The notes under the pieces were generated by a model. That model did no database searches, had not been told where the DNA came from, and worked only from the letters and a program-made list of their open reading frames with translations. 64,000 nucleotides of DNA from JASHPR01 sp963795055 (GTDB lineage Bacteria > Actinomycetota > Actinomycetes > Streptosporangiales > Streptosporangiaceae): NCBI GenBank assembly GCA_963795055.1, contig CAWCGJ010000014.1, positions 310,001 through 374,000 on the forward strand. The letters are read 5' to 3'. This document shows, one piece after another, positions 50,514 to 59,839 of the stretch. Positions within the stretch are counted from its first letter, which is position 1. Each line of letters begins with the position of its first letter. Made by a program: the position numbers and the translations under genes.

Positions 50514-51083
50514 GCCACGGCCACGACCGTCGGCATCCGCACCGAGGAAGCCCGGGCACTGGGGTGGCAGCACGTCGACCTCGACGGTGACCCCGCCGCC
50601 AGCCCTCGCGTCCCGCCGCACGTGGCCGTGTGGCGATCGGTGCGCGCGCACGGCGAGACCAAGACCGAGCGCTCGCGGCGCACGCTGGCAGTCCCCCAGA
50701 TGGCGGTGGCGGCGCTGCGCCAGTGGCGCGACAGCCAGGCCGAGGAGCGGCGCGCGGCAGCCGACGACTGGCAGGACACCGGGCTGGTGTTCACCACCCG
50801 GCTCGGTGCCGCCCTCGACGCGGCCAACGTCCGCAAGATGTTCAAGCGGGTGTGCACCCAAGCGGGGATCGGGGACGGCTGGACGCCACGCGAGCTGCGG
50901 ACCTCGTTCGTCAGCCTGATGAGCCAGCACGGCGTCGGCATCGAGGAGATCGCCCGGCAAGCCGGACACGCCACCACCCGCACCACCGAGATCGTGTACC
51001 GCCGCGAACTACGCCCGGTGATCACCACCGGCGCCGAGATCATGGACAAGGTCTTCGGACCCACAGCTGACCTTCGCGCCTAG
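50514..51083 (+). pseudogene. Tyrosine integrase, C-terminal catalytic remnant
   Basis: The frame begins TTVGIRTEEARALGWQHVDL, the first catalytic Arg segment, and continues TKTERSRRTLAVPQ, TPRELRTSFVSLMSQHGVGIEEIARQAGHATTRTTEIVYRREL with the second Arg and the tyrosine nucleophile, ending PVITTGAEIMDKVFGP. The SAM-like DNA-binding and arm-binding N-terminal domains are missing. A GTG at 50622 could start a 153-aa piece, but it lacks Arg I. It resembles integrases of actinobacterial integrative plasmids/phages. No tRNA attachment site is nearby. Confidence 0.85.
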
Positions 51084-51664
51084 CCAGCGCATGTCCGGAC
51101 AGGCTCCCGGCGGCCCAGCCAGCAACGATGGCGCGAACTGACCTGAAGGCCGGACAAGATCAAGACGGTGCCTGGCGCGCCCACGCGCTACTGCGCCGCG
51201 GCGCGGCAGCAAACGCTGAGGCAGACCGCCGCGAAGCTGCCATCGCAGACCCGCGCGAGACGCCTGAAGCCCCGATCGCCGAGTCCGGCCCGCCACAGGA
51301 GCTCACGCTCACAATCAGCGCGGCTTGATGCCACCAGTCCTGCCCATACCTGGCGAGCCGATCACCCGGGCATGAGAAAGGCCGGGCTCAAGTTGGCCCG
51401 CGTGACCGGCCGGGCCGGTTCGACGTCACGCTGACCCCGCGCGGACGGCGGCAGCCGAGCAGGCCTGGCCCGCCCGCGCAGCACCGACCGTGCCGACCGT
51501 CCGGCCGCTGGGGGTGTGAGCCATCGCCGTCGGTGTTTGCCCGGAGGGGTTTGTCCGGTCAGGCGTCGGGTGAGAGCCGGTCATGAGCGCGACGCCGAAC
51601 GGGTGGATCAGCTGGACCACGACGGGGTGCGTGGCGACTACGGGCGCCGTGCGGGGCCGGATCT
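51084..51664. other. Gene-free region after the integrase remnant
   Basis: About 580 bp with only short frames of uneven codon use. Nothing recognised. It may be leftover element DNA. Confidence 0.45.
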
Positions 51665-52843
51665 TCAGCCGTTCGGCGAGAGGGTGAGACCTGCCCGGTC
51701 GAACCGGGCGATGAGGCTGGGCTTGCGGTGATGCTGCCGCCGCAGTAGCAGGTACCGCTGGATGAACTCTCCGGCGTGGTCGGCGCGCTGGGCGACGGCC
51801 CGCAGGTCTTTGAGCAGATCGACAGCGGCGTCGTACTCAGCCGGCTTCCTGGTGTCGATCAGCGCGCTGACGCGTGCCCAAGCCGTTTCCGGGTCGCGGG
51901 CCAGGGCGTCCAATCGCTGCTCGCGGGCCACCGCGCGCTCTCGTGCGTGGCGGGCCTCCTGCGCGGCCTGCGCGGCATCGGCCCGCCGCTCGCGCTCATG
52001 CCTGGCTTCGGCGGCGGCGTCCAGCAGTTCGGCCACCGTACGGCGGGGACGGCCGTCGCTGGTGGAAGCGGGGTCACCGCGGAACCGGCGGCGCAGCTCC
52101 ATCTGGACCGTGGCCCCATGGCCTTGGGCAACCCGGTGTAGGAGCTTGTCCTTGTCGCTGGCCGGCAGATCCTGAATCCACCTGGCCAGCTTGCCGTGGT
52201 CCTCTTTCGTCTCGGCCAGGGCAGGGCTCGCCTGGGCTGCGATCTTGAGCAGATCAGCGTCGAGGCGGAGAAAATCGGCCAGCGCGCGCTGCGGTGCGGT
52301 GAGGGCTCCCAGGCCGGCAGGAACCGGCGGTTCGAGTTCGCCTTCGTCGTCGTAGCCAAAGGCGTCCTCGTCGCGTTCCCAGGTTCCATAGGCCGCCAGC
52401 CAGGCCAGGTACAGGGGACGCAGATCCCCGGCAGCGAGTTCGGCGCGGACGCCCACGATGGCCGCTAGGGAGTCCTCGGCGCCTTCCACCCAGTCCCCGC
52501 TTTCGTCTTCGCTGGTCAGGTCGAGAATGAGGTGTTCTCCGGAGGCCCAGGCGGCCACGTGCGGGTCGATGCAGTACCGCTCGGCGACCTCCAGTCTGAG
52601 GAGTGTGCGGGGCAGGCGGAGCATCACCTGATGAGTGCCCCAGTTGGTGAGGTAGAGGTGGGCGTCGTAGTAACGCTCCATCATCTTGCGCGGGTCGCCG
52701 CGGAAGTTCCCCCAGTGGTACTCGTTAGTGAAACTGGTGGCCGTGACCCGGGCACGGGTAGACAACGCGCGGACCTCGGCCTGCTGTCGTTCGTCCAACG
52801 GGTGGTCGATGGCCAGGAACTCGTAGTACTGGTACTCGCTCAT
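51665..52843 (-). CDS. Conserved hypothetical protein (YQYYEF-type)
   Basis: 392 aa. Starts MSEYQYYEFLAIDHPLDERQQAEVRALSTRARVTATSF, then YHWGNFRGDPRKMMERYYDAHLYLTNWGTHQVMLRLPRTLL, a pattern I associate with a conserved but unnamed actinobacterial/proteobacterial protein. The last 150 residues are a charged coiled coil (LLDAAAEARHERERRADAAQAAQEARHARERAVAREQRL) and a helical end. No signal peptide or membrane helix. Its gene follows a small hypothetical gene by 12 nt and probably forms an operon with it. Function not known. Confidence 0.82.
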   Translation of the reverse strand: MSEYQYYEFLAIDHPLDERQQAEVRALSTRARVTATSFTNEYHWGNFRGDPRKMMERYYDAHLYLTNWGTHQVMLRLPRTLLRLEVAERYCIDPHVAAWASGEHLILDLTSEDESGDWVEGAEDSLAAIVGVRAELAAGDLRPLYLAWLAAYGTWERDEDAFGYDDEGELEPPVPAGLGALTAPQRALADFLRLDADLLKIAAQASPALAETKEDHGKLARWIQDLPASDKDKLLHRVAQGHGATVQMELRRRFRGDPASTSDGRPRRTVAELLDAAAEARHERERRADAAQAAQEARHARERAVAREQRLDALARDPETAWARVSALIDTRKPAEYDAAVDLLKDLRAVAQRADHAGEFIQRYLLLRRQHHRKPSLIARFDRAGLTLSPNG

Positions 52844-52855
52844 ATTCGCTTATCG

Positions 52856-53167
52856 TCAGGTGGCCCAGCGCCGGTAGGCGTCGATCCATTCGGCGCCACT
52901 AGGGGCGGGAGTGGGAAGCGGCAGATCCAGGATGCCTATGGCCTGGCGGTGCCTCCCGCGGGAGCAGATCGCGGCAATCCCGGTGCCAGATAGCAGGTCG
53001 ATCTTGGTGACAGTCACCTCAACACCCAGGACGGTGGTCCGGAACGGGACGGCCAGATGCTCCTCGATCACGACGTGGAAACTGGCGAGCTGCTCGTACT
53101 CGTCGTAGGCGTCCACGGTGGCCTGCTCGACCAAAGCGTCCAGCTCAGCGTCGCTCGGTCCTGCCAC
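52856..53167 (-). CDS. Small conserved hypothetical protein
   Basis: 103 aa from a GTG. LVEQATVDAYDEYEQLASFHVVIEEHLAVPFRTTVLGVEVTVTKIDL resembles proteins annotated as calcium-binding: an acidic helix followed by beta strands, ending GRHRQAIGILDLPLPTPAPSGAEWIDAYRRW. Directly upstream of the YQYYEF-type gene (12 nt), so the two are probably functionally linked. Role unknown. Confidence 0.72.
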   Translation of the reverse strand: MAGPSDAELDALVEQATVDAYDEYEQLASFHVVIEEHLAVPFRTTVLGVEVTVTKIDLLSGTGIAAICSRGRHRQAIGILDLPLPTPAPSGAEWIDAYRRWAT

Positions 53168-53376
53168 GTCCCGCAGCCTACCGAGACAGTGCGGCCCGGG
53201 ACCGTGGGCATGACCAATCTTTACGGGCGCTGGGTCGCAGGCACGGACGACCAGACTTACCGGTTGGCCCGGCTGAAGGATTCCGGGTTAGCGATGTTCT
53301 CCCTGACTGCGGCCATGCGCGCGCGTTAAAAGGACCTTGGTCATGCATGATCATGCTGCCGCCTGGGCGCGCGCGG

Positions 53377-54407
53377 TTACTGGCCGGAGCCGGTGAATGC
53401 GATGTGCCCCTCGGCGTGGGTGACATCCGGGCCGATGGCGATGTATCGCACGCTGCAGCTGCGGCCGCAGTGCACCACGATGGTGCGGGCGCTTGCCTCG
53501 GTCGCGGCGAGCAGGTCCCCGGCCCGGACGCCTGCCTTGATTAGTTCGGTGCCGGGCAGGCGCAGGATGTTATTAGTGCCTGGGTGCCGGTTACCCCGGG
53601 TGTAGCGGTCGGCGAGGTAGGCCGCGTCGCGGGCGCCGAACCCAGGCGGCACGAAGCCGGTGCTTTCCACGCCGATATCGCGGCCGCAGGGCAGGCCGGA
53701 GGCAGCCAGTGTGACCACGGCGCCGTCCGGCGCGACGGCGAAGATGCGCCCGCCGGTCTCGCCCGCGGCGACCAGGTCACCGCCATAGCGGGCGAATGAC
53801 GCCGGGGCTACCGCGATGCCGCCCTCCATGGCCGGGGCGTGCGCGGTGATCACGCGGACCCTGCCTGTGCAGTCGATGGCCAGCACGGCCGTCGCCGCCC
53901 GGCCGCGGGCGGTGACCAGGAGGGCGTGCCCGAAATGCCCGGTGGTATCGAACGTGATCCCGGTCGGGACGAGCGCGCCGGGCAGGCTGGCGAAGCGCCC
54001 AGCCCGCCCGCCGGGGCCGATCGCGATGACGCCCGGGCACCCGCCCGGTTGCAGGGCGAAGATCGTGCCAGCGCGAAACGAGCAGCCGGTCCCGGTGACC
54101 CGGTCACTCCCCGCGAGGGTGATATACGGCTCTGGCCCGATCGCGGTGACATAGCCACCCGGCCCCCGGCGAACGGCTTGAGCCCGCTGGCCCGGCTCCA
54201 GACGAACAGCCGCCCGGCGGCGGCCACGGCGAATGAGCCGTCACCGCGCGGGCCCGCGATATCCACCACCCCGGCGAGATGCCTGAACCTGACCCAGCGA
54301 CCAGGTGGCGCGGGCCGGTGAGCCGAGCCTGCGCCCGAGCCGCATGCCGCCAGCGCCAGGCCCAGCGCGAGGCTGAGAGCAACGTCCCGCCGAACAGGGT
54401 GCCTCAC
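53377..54407 (-). CDS. Beta-propeller-like lipoprotein, frameshifted
   Basis: Two overlapping frames make one protein of about 343 aa. The first starts with a GTG and a lipoprotein signal (VALSLALGLALAAC, lipobox LAAC) and runs VVDIAGPRGDGSFAVAAAGRLFVWSRASGLKPFA. At a C5 run (54163-54167; G5 on the coding strand) the reading must change frame to continue GPGGYVTAIGPEPYITLAG and on through FALQPGGCPGVIAIGPGG, VLAIDCTGRVRVIT and the end HIAFTGSG. One missing G in the run would explain it. Repeated GxVxxIGP-type blades suggest a small propeller outside the membrane. Function unknown. Confidence 0.72.
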
Positions 54408-54957
54408 AATCGCTCAAGTCTACGGACAGCCCCACAGAACCGGCCGAATGCTCCGCCACGCCACACTCAACGCGGCATGACCGGACGTCCAGCTCGATCG
54501 TCAGGGCTCGGCTGAGCGTAGAGCAGATCACGCTATAGCAGGGCAGCGCGGGGAGTGGCCGGCGCGTTTCTAAGTGGCGCCGTAGCTGCCAAGACCTTAT
54601 TTTGCGGTGGCGTTTGGTACCGACCGACCCCGCCTTTTAACCGCAGCGTCCAGGCTCAGCGTCGCGGATCATGCAGTCGTCGGAGTCCTCGTAGACGATT
54701 GCTCATATAGCCAGCCTTAGAAAGCCGGCTGAGGAGTGCGCAAGCGAGTGCTTCTGGGTATATCAAACATGCTGCACGCAGCGTGAACACCGACTGGGGT
54801 CTTACCACAATTAATAATGCAGGTGGCAGAGGCCCGTTCCCAAGTCGTTCCTGCATGTCATCCTGGCCAGATGGCGGGGAATCGGCGTTGCAGCCGTGAG
54901 CGGTTGTGCTTGCTGCGGGCGGAGGGGGAGAATGCTTGCTAGGGAACTGGGGGGCCC
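54408..54957. other. Intergenic region before the LAL regulator
   Basis: About 550 bp, less GC-rich than its surroundings around 54590-54830. Only short shadow frames. It should contain the promoters of the divergent lipoprotein and LuxR genes, but no hexamer pair stands out. Confidence 0.45.
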
Positions 54958-57549
54958 ATGGAGCTGCTTGAGCGGTCGTCGTTCCTGGACGCGCTGGCCG
55001 ACTATGCGGCCGAGGCCAGGCACGGTAGCGGTCGGCTTGTGCTGGTGTCGGGCGAGTCGGGTATCGGCAAGACTGCGCTGGTGGAGGCGTTCCAGGCGCA
55101 GTTGCACGGGGCGCGCTGGCTATGGGGCGCGTGCGATGGGCTGCTGACCCCGCGGCCGCTGGGCCCGCTGTTTGATATCGCCGCGCAGGCCGGCGGCCAG
55201 CTTTCGGCGCTATGCGGCCAGGGCGTAGCGCGGGACCAGCTGTTCGGGGCCTTCCTTGCCGAGCTCGATTCGTCGGCGGCCCTGACTGTGGCGGTGATCG
55301 AGGACGTGCACTGGGCGGACGAGGCGACGATCGACTTGCTGAGGTTCACCGGACGACGGCTGGGCCGGATGAAGGCGCTAGTCCTGGTCACCTACCGGGA
55401 CGACGAGCTCGGCGACGATCTGCTGCGGCTGCTTGTTGGTGACCTGGCGACCCAGCGTGCTACCCGGCGGATGGGCCTGCCGCCGCTGTCCGATGATGCC
55501 GTCCGGGCGCTGGCCGGGCAGCGCGACGTGGACGCCGCTGAGCTGTGCCGGGTGACCGGTGGCAACCCGTTCCTTGTCTGCGAAGCCATCGAGGCTGGCT
55601 GGCCCGCGGTCCCGCCGACGGTGCGCGATGTGGTGGGCGCCCGCCTGGCGCGTTCCAACGCCCCGGTCCGCGACGCCTTGCAGGCAGCTGCCGTCATCGG
55701 AACCAGCATCGACCGGGAAGTGCTCGCGTCGGTCCTCGACGGATCAGCGGCACTGCTGGATGACTGCCTGAGGACCGGCCTGGTCACGGCTGACGCGAGC
55801 TCGCTGCGGTTCCGGCATGAGCTGGTCCGGGTGGCGGTGCAGGAGGCCATCGCGCCGCACCGCAAGAGTGAACTGCACGCACGGCTGCTCGCGGTCCTTG
55901 AAGACGCTGGCAAGACCGACCCTGCCGTGCTGGCCCACCACGCCGAAGGCGCCGGCGACGTTGCCGCGATCCGGCGCTATGCCCTGGACGCGGCGCGCCG
56001 GTCGGCGGCACTGGGTTCCCACCGCCAGGCGGCCCGGCAGTACCAGCGAGCGCTGCGTTACGCCGACACCGCTGACCTGCCGGGCCTGGCTGGACTGCAT
56101 GAAGGACTCGCGGCCGAGTACGCATTGCTGGACCGGCTGGACGAAGCCGAGGCGGCGCTGCGCACCGCCCTGGAGTTGCGGCGAGAGCTCGGCGACGCCA
56201 TGCGGGTCGGCGAGGACCTGAGCATGCTTTCCGACAGACTGTGGCAGCAGTGCCGGGGCGACGAGGCCGCGCTGGCCGCCGAAGAGTCGCTCGGGGTTCT
56301 GCAGTCGCTGCCGCCCGGCCCAGAGCTGGCGATGGCCCAGATCAACGTAGCCAGCGACATGTGGGATACCGGACGGCAAGCCGAGGCCCTCGACGGCGTC
56401 GCCCAGGCGCTCGAACTTGGCAAGCGGCTGGGCCGGGATGATGTGGTGAGCCGGGCCTTGATCGTCACGGGGAACTTCCTGATCGACCGCGGCCAGGACG
56501 GGATCGGCTCCATCGAGCAAGCTCTCCGGCTGGCGCTTGACGCCCAGCTGGAGCAGCCAGCGGCCAGTGCTTACGTCAGCGTCCAAGACAACTGCGTCAA
56601 CGTGCAGCGGCTGGAAGAGGCCCAGCGCTATTACCGCGAGGGAATGGCATTCTGCGAGCAGCGCGAGCTGCGTTGGCCCACGCGCTGCATGCGCGGCGCC
56701 CAAGCGGATACGTTGCTGCTGCTCGGGCGCTGGGATGAAGCCGCGGATCTGTGTAATGAGCTGCTCGCTATTCCCGGTGTTTCACCGTCGAATCAGCTCT
56801 ACCCGCTGCGGACCCTCGGCACCATCCACACCCGCCGCGGCGAACCGGGCGCCACTGAGCTGCTGGACCGGGCGGCCGCCCTGGCCGCGGGGATCGCCTC
56901 GCCGGGATGGCTCGCGCAAGTCCGGGCGGTGCGGGCGGAGCTGCTGTGGGTATCGGGCCAGCTTGATCTCGCCCGCCAGGAGGCACAGGAGGCCTACGAG
57001 CAGGCACGCGACCACGCCGATCCGTGGAAGCTGGGATCGCTGGCGATCTGGCTGTGGCGGCTCGGGGCCAGGGTGGACCTGCCGGCCGGGTCGCCGGAGC
57101 CGTTTGCGCTGGAGATCGCGGGTGACTGGGGAGGCAGCGCCGCCGCCTGGGAGCGGCTCGGCCGGACTTACGACGCTGCCCTGACGCGGATCGTTTCCTC
57201 GCCAGACGACGCCGAACTCCGGGCAGCCCTCGCCGTACTGGACGATCTCGGTGCCCGTGCGACCGCTGCCGCGGCCAGGCGGCGGATGAGGGAACTGGGC
57301 ATGACCTCGATCCCGCGCGGGCCCCGCCCGGCCACCCGGGCCGCCCCAGCAGGTCTGACAGCCCGGGAGCAGGAGGTCCTGGCGCTGCTCTCCGAGGGCC
57401 TGCCCAACCGGGAGATCTCCAGGCGCCTGTTCATCTCCGAGCGCACCGTGCACCACCACGTCTCCGCGGTGCTGTCCAAGATCGGCGTGACGTCCCGGAC
57501 CGCGGCAGCCCGCGAGGCCGCCCGCCTGGGCATCAGGGCTTCGGCCTAG
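54958..57549 (+). CDS. LAL-type LuxR family transcriptional regulator
   Basis: 863 aa; ATG after a GGGGGG stretch. Residues 1-20 lead into an AAA/STAND ATPase with Walker A GESGIGKT (about 32-39) and Walker B-like VAVIEDVHWADE (about 112-123). The central 330-780 region is a run of TPR-like helical repeats. The LuxR helix-turn-helix is at the end: LTAREQEVLALLSEGLPNREISRRLFISERTVHHHVSAVLSKIGVTSRTAAAREAARLG. This size and order define the large ATP-binding LuxR (MalT-like) activators. Inducer and targets unknown; the small gene after it may be co-transcribed. Confidence 0.95.
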   Translation: MELLERSSFLDALADYAAEARHGSGRLVLVSGESGIGKTALVEAFQAQLHGARWLWGACDGLLTPRPLGPLFDIAAQAGGQLSALCGQGVARDQLFGAFLAELDSSAALTVAVIEDVHWADEATIDLLRFTGRRLGRMKALVLVTYRDDELGDDLLRLLVGDLATQRATRRMGLPPLSDDAVRALAGQRDVDAAELCRVTGGNPFLVCEAIEAGWPAVPPTVRDVVGARLARSNAPVRDALQAAAVIGTSIDREVLASVLDGSAALLDDCLRTGLVTADASSLRFRHELVRVAVQEAIAPHRKSELHARLLAVLEDAGKTDPAVLAHHAEGAGDVAAIRRYALDAARRSAALGSHRQAARQYQRALRYADTADLPGLAGLHEGLAAEYALLDRLDEAEAALRTALELRRELGDAMRVGEDLSMLSDRLWQQCRGDEAALAAEESLGVLQSLPPGPELAMAQINVASDMWDTGRQAEALDGVAQALELGKRLGRDDVVSRALIVTGNFLIDRGQDGIGSIEQALRLALDAQLEQPAASAYVSVQDNCVNVQRLEEAQRYYREGMAFCEQRELRWPTRCMRGAQADTLLLLGRWDEAADLCNELLAIPGVSPSNQLYPLRTLGTIHTRRGEPGATELLDRAAALAAGIASPGWLAQVRAVRAELLWVSGQLDLARQEAQEAYEQARDHADPWKLGSLAIWLWRLGARVDLPAGSPEPFALEIAGDWGGSAAAWERLGRTYDAALTRIVSSPDDAELRAALAVLDDLGARATAAAARRRMRELGMTSIPRGPRPATRAAPAGLTAREQEVLALLSEGLPNREISRRLFISERTVHHHVSAVLSKIGVTSRTAAAREAARLGIRASA

Positions 57550-57728
57550 GCACCTCCGCGGCCAACCTAGGCAATCCGGCCTGCCAAGCCGGGCAATTTC
57601 TCCGATTCGGCGGCTGATCCCTGCGGCCTACGGTCGTTGCGACAGATCCAATGCTGGCCCTGCTGACACCGACGGCCACCCGCAACACGCAACCAGAGGC
57701 AGGCCAGCCGCACCCAAGGGAGACCGCG

Positions 57729-57926
57729 ATGCACCCCACCATCCATCACGAGATCGCCAAGGCCCGGATCGCCGACTGGCACCGCCAGGCCCAGCGCGAC
57801 ACGCTGGCACTCGCCGCCCGCCAAGCCCGCCGCGCGCGCAGCGACCAGTCCAGGTACCCTGCGCCCGCACGCCGGGTTGCCGCCGCGCGGCGCGTGCTCG
57901 CTCTCCTGCGCCCCCGCAGCACCTAA
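57729..57926 (+). CDS. Small conserved basic protein
   Basis: 65 aa from an ATG with GGGAGA upstream. MHPTIHHEIAKARIADWHRQ then AQRDTLALAARQARRAR is of a type often seen as a short protein (MHxxIHxEIxxxR...) near regulators in actinobacteria. Highly basic, Ala/Arg-rich, no domain known. It lies 180 bp after the LAL gene. Confidence 0.6.
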   Translation: MHPTIHHEIAKARIADWHRQAQRDTLALAARQARRARSDQSRYPAPARRVAAARRVLALLRPRST

Positions 57927-58125
57927 CCCAGTTGGCGCTGCGCCGTACCTGGTCGGCTGCCACACCGCCGATCACCCCGCTGGTCTTCGGGCCCGCCCGG
58001 CCCGAAGCCCGCGCCCCGCCCCGTCAGGGGCCGGAGAACCCAGGCGCCGCGGCGCCAACGCCAGCGCGTAGCCCGCAACTCCGGCCACCCGCAGGCACAC
58101 CCGGTGCGGAGAAGGAGAGCATGTC

Positions 58126-58893
58126 ATGACCGCCAAGACAGCCACGCCCCCCGGCGCGGCCCAGTTCACCAAAGCCGTCCCGGCAGGCCTGTCCGGTGCC
58201 GTGCGCACAACCGGCCAGCCGCGCAACTCGCCGGCTATACGCGGCGCAGCACCCACCCCAATGAGCGCAATCCCGCGGGGCGATGACCTGCCGGCCGCTG
58301 ACCTGGTCGCCCGCGCCCAAGACGGCGACCAGCAGGCCTGGGACGCGCTGGTGGAGCGGTACGCCCCGCTGGTGTGGTCCATCTGCCGCCGCTACCAGCT
58401 GAGCCGCGCCGACGCCGACGACGTCGGCCAGGACGTGTGGCTGCGGCTGGTGGCCCACCTGGACACGATCCGCGACCCGGCCGCGCTGGCCGGCTGGCTA
58501 GCCACCACCACCTCCCGCCAATGCGCCCGGACCGCCCGGGCCGCCAGGCGACATCGCACCCTAAGGCCGGTGCCCGAACCCGACAACCTTCCCGACACCC
58601 AGACTGCCACGGCTGAGCAGGACCTGCTGCAGGCCGAGCGGCACGCCGCGCTGTGCCAGGCCCTCGCCGACCTGCCGCCGCCCCGCCACCGGCTGCTCGC
58701 GCTGCTGCTCGAAGACCCCCCGCTGTCCTACGCGACCATCAGCGCCCAGCTGGGGATCCCGGCCGGGAGCATCGGCCCCATCCGCGCCCGGTGCCTGCAC
58801 AAGCTCCGCCGCCACCCGGCCATCGCCGCCCTGATCGACGCCGAATCCGAAAGCACAGCCAACAAGGAGCCCAGGCGACCAGCGATGCAGTAA
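58126..58893 (+). CDS. RNA polymerase sigma factor, ECF-like
   Basis: 255 aa; ATG with GGAGAG upstream. The first 50 residues are a Pro/Ala/Thr-rich extension; an internal Met at about 46 might be used. Sigma region 2 is DLVARAQDGDQQAWDALVERYAPLVWSICRRYQLSRADADDVGQDVWLRLVAHL. Region 4 is ALADLPPPRHRLLALLLEDPPLSYATISAQLGIPAGSIGPIRARCLHKLRRH. No anti-sigma gene follows; the next gene is an IS. Promoters it recognises are not known. Confidence 0.92.
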   Translation: MTAKTATPPGAAQFTKAVPAGLSGAVRTTGQPRNSPAIRGAAPTPMSAIPRGDDLPAADLVARAQDGDQQAWDALVERYAPLVWSICRRYQLSRADADDVGQDVWLRLVAHLDTIRDPAALAGWLATTTSRQCARTARAARRHRTLRPVPEPDNLPDTQTATAEQDLLQAERHAALCQALADLPPPRHRLLALLLEDPPLSYATISAQLGIPAGSIGPIRARCLHKLRRHPAIAALIDAESESTANKEPRRPAMQ

Positions 58894-58930
58894 CTGGCCA
58901 GATAACCGCCTCCGCCCACATGCCCGTGAA

Positions 58931-59837
58931 CCTTTTCCATCCTCCTTATGCTGCGTGAATTTCCAGGGCGTGGATGGCCTTGGCGAGCTGGCCAGCGCGC
59001 CAGGGGCAGCAGCGGAGCTTCCGTAGGATGTGCCAGTTCTTGAGCTGGGCGTTCGCGCGCTCGCCGGGTGCGCGAAGTTTCGCGTGCGCGCTGTTGGCGT
59101 CCTTCTGGGATTCGGGCTTGTTCTTGCCCTTGTACGGGACTTTCGCATGCGCGGCGCCCTGGTAGCCCTTGTCGGCCAGGACGATCAGGCCCACGGCCTC
59201 GAGCTCGGCCAGGACGCCCCAGATCCACTCGGCCTTCTTGTCGTGCACCGAGCCGGGCAGCGGCCCGGAGACCCACAGGATGCCGCCGTCGGGGCTGGCG
59301 ATGACCTGCAGGTTCATGCCGTGCTTCTTGTGCTTGCCGGAATAGAAGGGCCGGTCGGCGGCCACCCGGTCGATCGGGATCAGCGTCCCGTCGAGGACGA
59401 CGTAGGCGTACCCCTTCTTCTTCGCCTCCCGCACGGCCTTGCGCATCCTCGGCGCGCGGGTTGCCAGCAGCGCAACGGTCTCGTTCGCGTATCTCCAGGC
59501 TGTGGTGGTTCCGATTCCGAACCCGGCGGCGAGGTCGGCGAATGTCTCACCTTTGCGCAGGTAGGCAAGCAGCAGAAGTGCCTGCCGTCCGGCGTTCAGC
59601 TTCCGCCAGCGTGACCCGATCCCCTTCCGGTGCCGGCGGATGATCGCGGACACGTAAGTGAGGGTCCGGGACGACAACGGCAGCGCGGCACGGTAGAACA
59701 GCATGGAAGCCCCCGGTAGTGGTGATGAAGCGAGTTCTGGTCGACTAGCTCATCTACCGGGGGGTTCCTCATCCCATACGGCGACACGCCGCCATGTGAT
59801 CAGACCGTGACGAACCCATCACGATCAGGATGAAATG
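58931..59837 (-). mobile_element. IS5-type insertion sequence
   Basis: About 0.9 kb with a single transposase gene. The ends are imperfect inverted repeats: CTTTTCCATCCTCC at the left (about 58932) and, on the opposite strand at the right, CATTTCATCCTGATC. The right end GATCAGGATGAAA is also present at the end of the relic at 60878-60890, which helps place the boundary. The right end abuts the stop codon of the PIG-L gene. Confidence 0.7.
58946..59704 (-). CDS. IS5-family transposase (DDE, single ORF)
   Basis: 252 aa, apparently complete. N-terminal helix-turn-helix (LAYLRKGETFADLAAGFGIGTTTAWRYANETVALL), then a DDE_Tnp_4-type catalytic domain: first Asp in YVVLDGTLIPIDR, second in VLADKGYQG, and the Glu in PGERANAQLKNWHIL. 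Belongs to the short IS5/ISL2-like group common in Streptomyces relatives. Intact reading frame, so the element may still be active. Confidence 0.93.
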   Translation of the reverse strand: MLFYRAALPLSSRTLTYVSAIIRRHRKGIGSRWRKLNAGRQALLLLAYLRKGETFADLAAGFGIGTTTAWRYANETVALLATRAPRMRKAVREAKKKGYAYVVLDGTLIPIDRVAADRPFYSGKHKKHGMNLQVIASPDGGILWVSGPLPGSVHDKKAEWIWGVLAELEAVGLIVLADKGYQGAAHAKVPYKGKNKPESQKDANSAHAKLRAPGERANAQLKNWHILRKLRCCPWRAGQLAKAIHALEIHAA

Positions 59838-59839
59838 GC

